Shown one piece after another: positions 19,696 through 21,188 of a stretch of DNA of 21,188 nucleotides. The number at the start of each line of letters is the position of its first letter. Position 1 is the stretch's first letter. The notes beneath the pieces were generated by a model. That model did no database searches, was not told the DNA's origin, and saw nothing but the letters and a program-made list of their open reading frames with translations. The position numbers and the translations under genes were made by a program. Origin of the DNA: Choristocarpus tenellus KU-1152 (lineage: Eukaryota > Phaeophyceae); assembly GCA_964200185.2 (NCBI GenBank), contig CAXNAD020000359.1, positions 1-21,188 of the forward strand, in the 5' to 3' direction.

Positions 19696-21188
19696 CTGCG
19701 ACAACTAAGGTGGAAAATGAAAATAAGGGATGAACAATGTCGATAATTATATGTGTCTGCTCTAAATATGATGATATGATATGTGTCCAAAATATTTTTT
19801 TTGTATTGGACGAAGGCAATACAAAGTTTGTGTTAACACTAATAATGGTGTGATTCAGAGTGGTTCACTCAGAGAAGTGGTAGTGAAGCGAATCACCCCG
19901 TAGGACGAACCAGAGGGACCAAGACAAACCGTAACAGAGAGAATGAGGTAAGGTTGGACAAGGACAAGAAGTGTGGAGAGTGGAGTCGGTCAGGATTCGG
20001 TCAGATAGGGGGGCTGACAAAAGGACCCCTCAACAATTGGTCACTCTGAAGATTCTCCACAGACCATGATGGTTCTTCCAGTAGCGTTCTTCACCGCCCT
20101 GCTCTTGAAAGAACCCCAAATCTTTTTACAGTGTTTGGTACGGCAATGAAGGGTATGACAAGGTACAATCATGTTCACTCCACACTACGCATGCTATACT
20201 CATAACAATCTTACACTGGAGACAAAAACCCATACCAATATATACTACCCAAAGCGCCCCAGTGCTGCAAATAATCCGTTGTACAATAATGTGTAATGCT
20301 CGCAGTAACACTCCGGTCTAAACCATAAGTGACGTTATTTACTGAAATGTTCATTTACATGATGTTATGAAGAAAATGTAATGTTGTCCAAATGTGCAAT
20401 ATTGTTGTGTTAAGTCATTGGACTAAAGAGGGGGGAGCTGGGAGTAGCAAATAATATTCACTGTTGGGGTCAAGTGATAGCAACAAATGTTGGATCAAAA
20501 AAGAAGACAAACTTCGGTTGCCACGATTTCACATCTTCTTGCCAAGTATGGCAAACATTACACACATTGGGCACAATGTAACACTCAACACATTTTATGT
20601 CCATAAAACTGGAGACGAAGACATACACAACATTATCATATGTAGTGCTTGAGCACTCTAGTCCAAAGCATATGTAACACTGTACAACCCTTTTGTTACA
20701 CTTGGGCCCAGAACATGCATAATATATGCTGCTTACTTCAATACTCCAATATACTCCAGTTGCAAAGTATTTAGTGAAATGTTAAAGGTGTCACCATTAT
20801 GAGCTATGAAGTTTAATGTTGTTCAAGGCGAGGTATTCTTCAGGAGAGGGCCAGGGCAAATTCAAATAGACTGGTCTGTCAGTTGGTCAGACAGTATTTT
20901 CTGATACGCCTAGACTACCTGTTACAGACGATATGTCTTGATGGAAGCTGGCAGAGTTGGAACAGAGTCGGAACTGGAGTCCCTATCTCGCCATATGGCA
21001 ATTAATACATGCTGCCGCAGCACGATTCGAGGTGATAGATGATATTTATTGTCCTGACCTGTGGTAATCGCCTGTGGTAAGCGTGAAATATGTATTCCTA
21101 GTTCACGCTGGGGGGCATGTTACAGGCGAATAGCATGTCTGCCTTTTCGCATTCTAACCAGTGTGAGTAGTCTTGTTATGACATTTAC
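19696..21188. other. Right flank, upstream of the plastid-protein gene, no supported gene
   Basis: The first few hundred bases should hold the promoter and 5' UTR of the minus-strand plastid-protein gene. A small plus-strand frame at 20066-20149 encodes 27 residues starting MMVLPVAFFTALLLKEP, which resembles a signal peptide or a first exon. No continuation was found, so it is not called. A nested hairpin at 21068-21129 is listed separately. The remaining DNA is AT-rich with no recognisable motifs. Confidence 0.5.
21068..21129. repeat. Nested inverted repeat (two-step hairpin)
   Basis: The outer arms are TCGCCTGT (21068-21075) and ACAGGCGA (21122-21129). The inner arms are AGCGTGAA (21080-21087) and TTCACGCT (21102-21109), with a 14-base loop. 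Both pairs are perfect 8-bp complements, separated by unpaired GGTA on one side and a G-rich 12-base bulge on the other. A direct repeat of CTGTGGTAA (21059-21067 and 21072-21080) overlaps the left arm. No gene is recognised next to it. Confidence 0.7.

Noticed and set aside
20876-20894. CTGTC...GACAG inverted repeat
   Set aside because: A 5-bp stem with a 9-base loop is common by chance.

Overview
This window is nuclear DNA of a eukaryote, most likely a photosynthetic stramenopile (ochrophyte alga) with a secondary plastid. Genes are sparse and split by many short introns. One gene begins with an ER signal peptide, a Phe at the presumed cleavage point and then a transit-like Arg/Ser/Thr-rich stretch, which is the bipartite plastid-targeting layout of secondary plastids. 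Another encodes a plant-like mitochondrial complex I subunit. Short interstitial TTAGGG arrays occur. No bacterial operon, CRISPR array, rRNA or convincing tRNA was found. All multi-exon models were built by hand from splice signals, reading-phase continuity and remembered family patterns. They are predictions.

Layout. Positions 1-3167 hold no gene I can support: G-runs, GA/CA simple repeats, an inverted repeat and pyrimidine-rich DNA. Positions 9776 down to 3168 (minus strand) are a 12-exon gene for a PlsC/LCLAT1-like membrane acyltransferase of about 579 residues, and this is the best-supported large gene. Positions 9777-12161 are mostly non-coding with one copy of a dispersed repeat. Positions 13388 down to 12162 (minus) are a three-exon fragment of an unknown protein with one membrane segment and an unresolved 3' end. 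It is divergent from a two-exon gene at 13746-14329 (plus) for a complex I NDUFB4-like subunit. A tentative plus-strand gene of unknown function lies at about 16028-16979, with a second copy of the dispersed repeat in its second intron. Positions 19695 down to 17490 (minus) are a four-exon gene for a plastid-targeted, probably thylakoid-lumenal protein. The rest, to 21188, is non-coding apart from a nested hairpin near the right edge.

The genes look like ordinary independent nuclear genes (lipid remodelling, respiration, plastid), not a cluster with a shared pathway. The most notable points are an acyltransferase that appears to lack the catalytic His of its HX4D motif while other family motifs are kept, a long Gly-rich insertion in the same enzyme, C-rich tracts ahead of 3' splice sites, a dispersed repeat shared between intergenic and intronic DNA, and two unrecognised genes. 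I did not find convincing evidence of a wholly new biological system.
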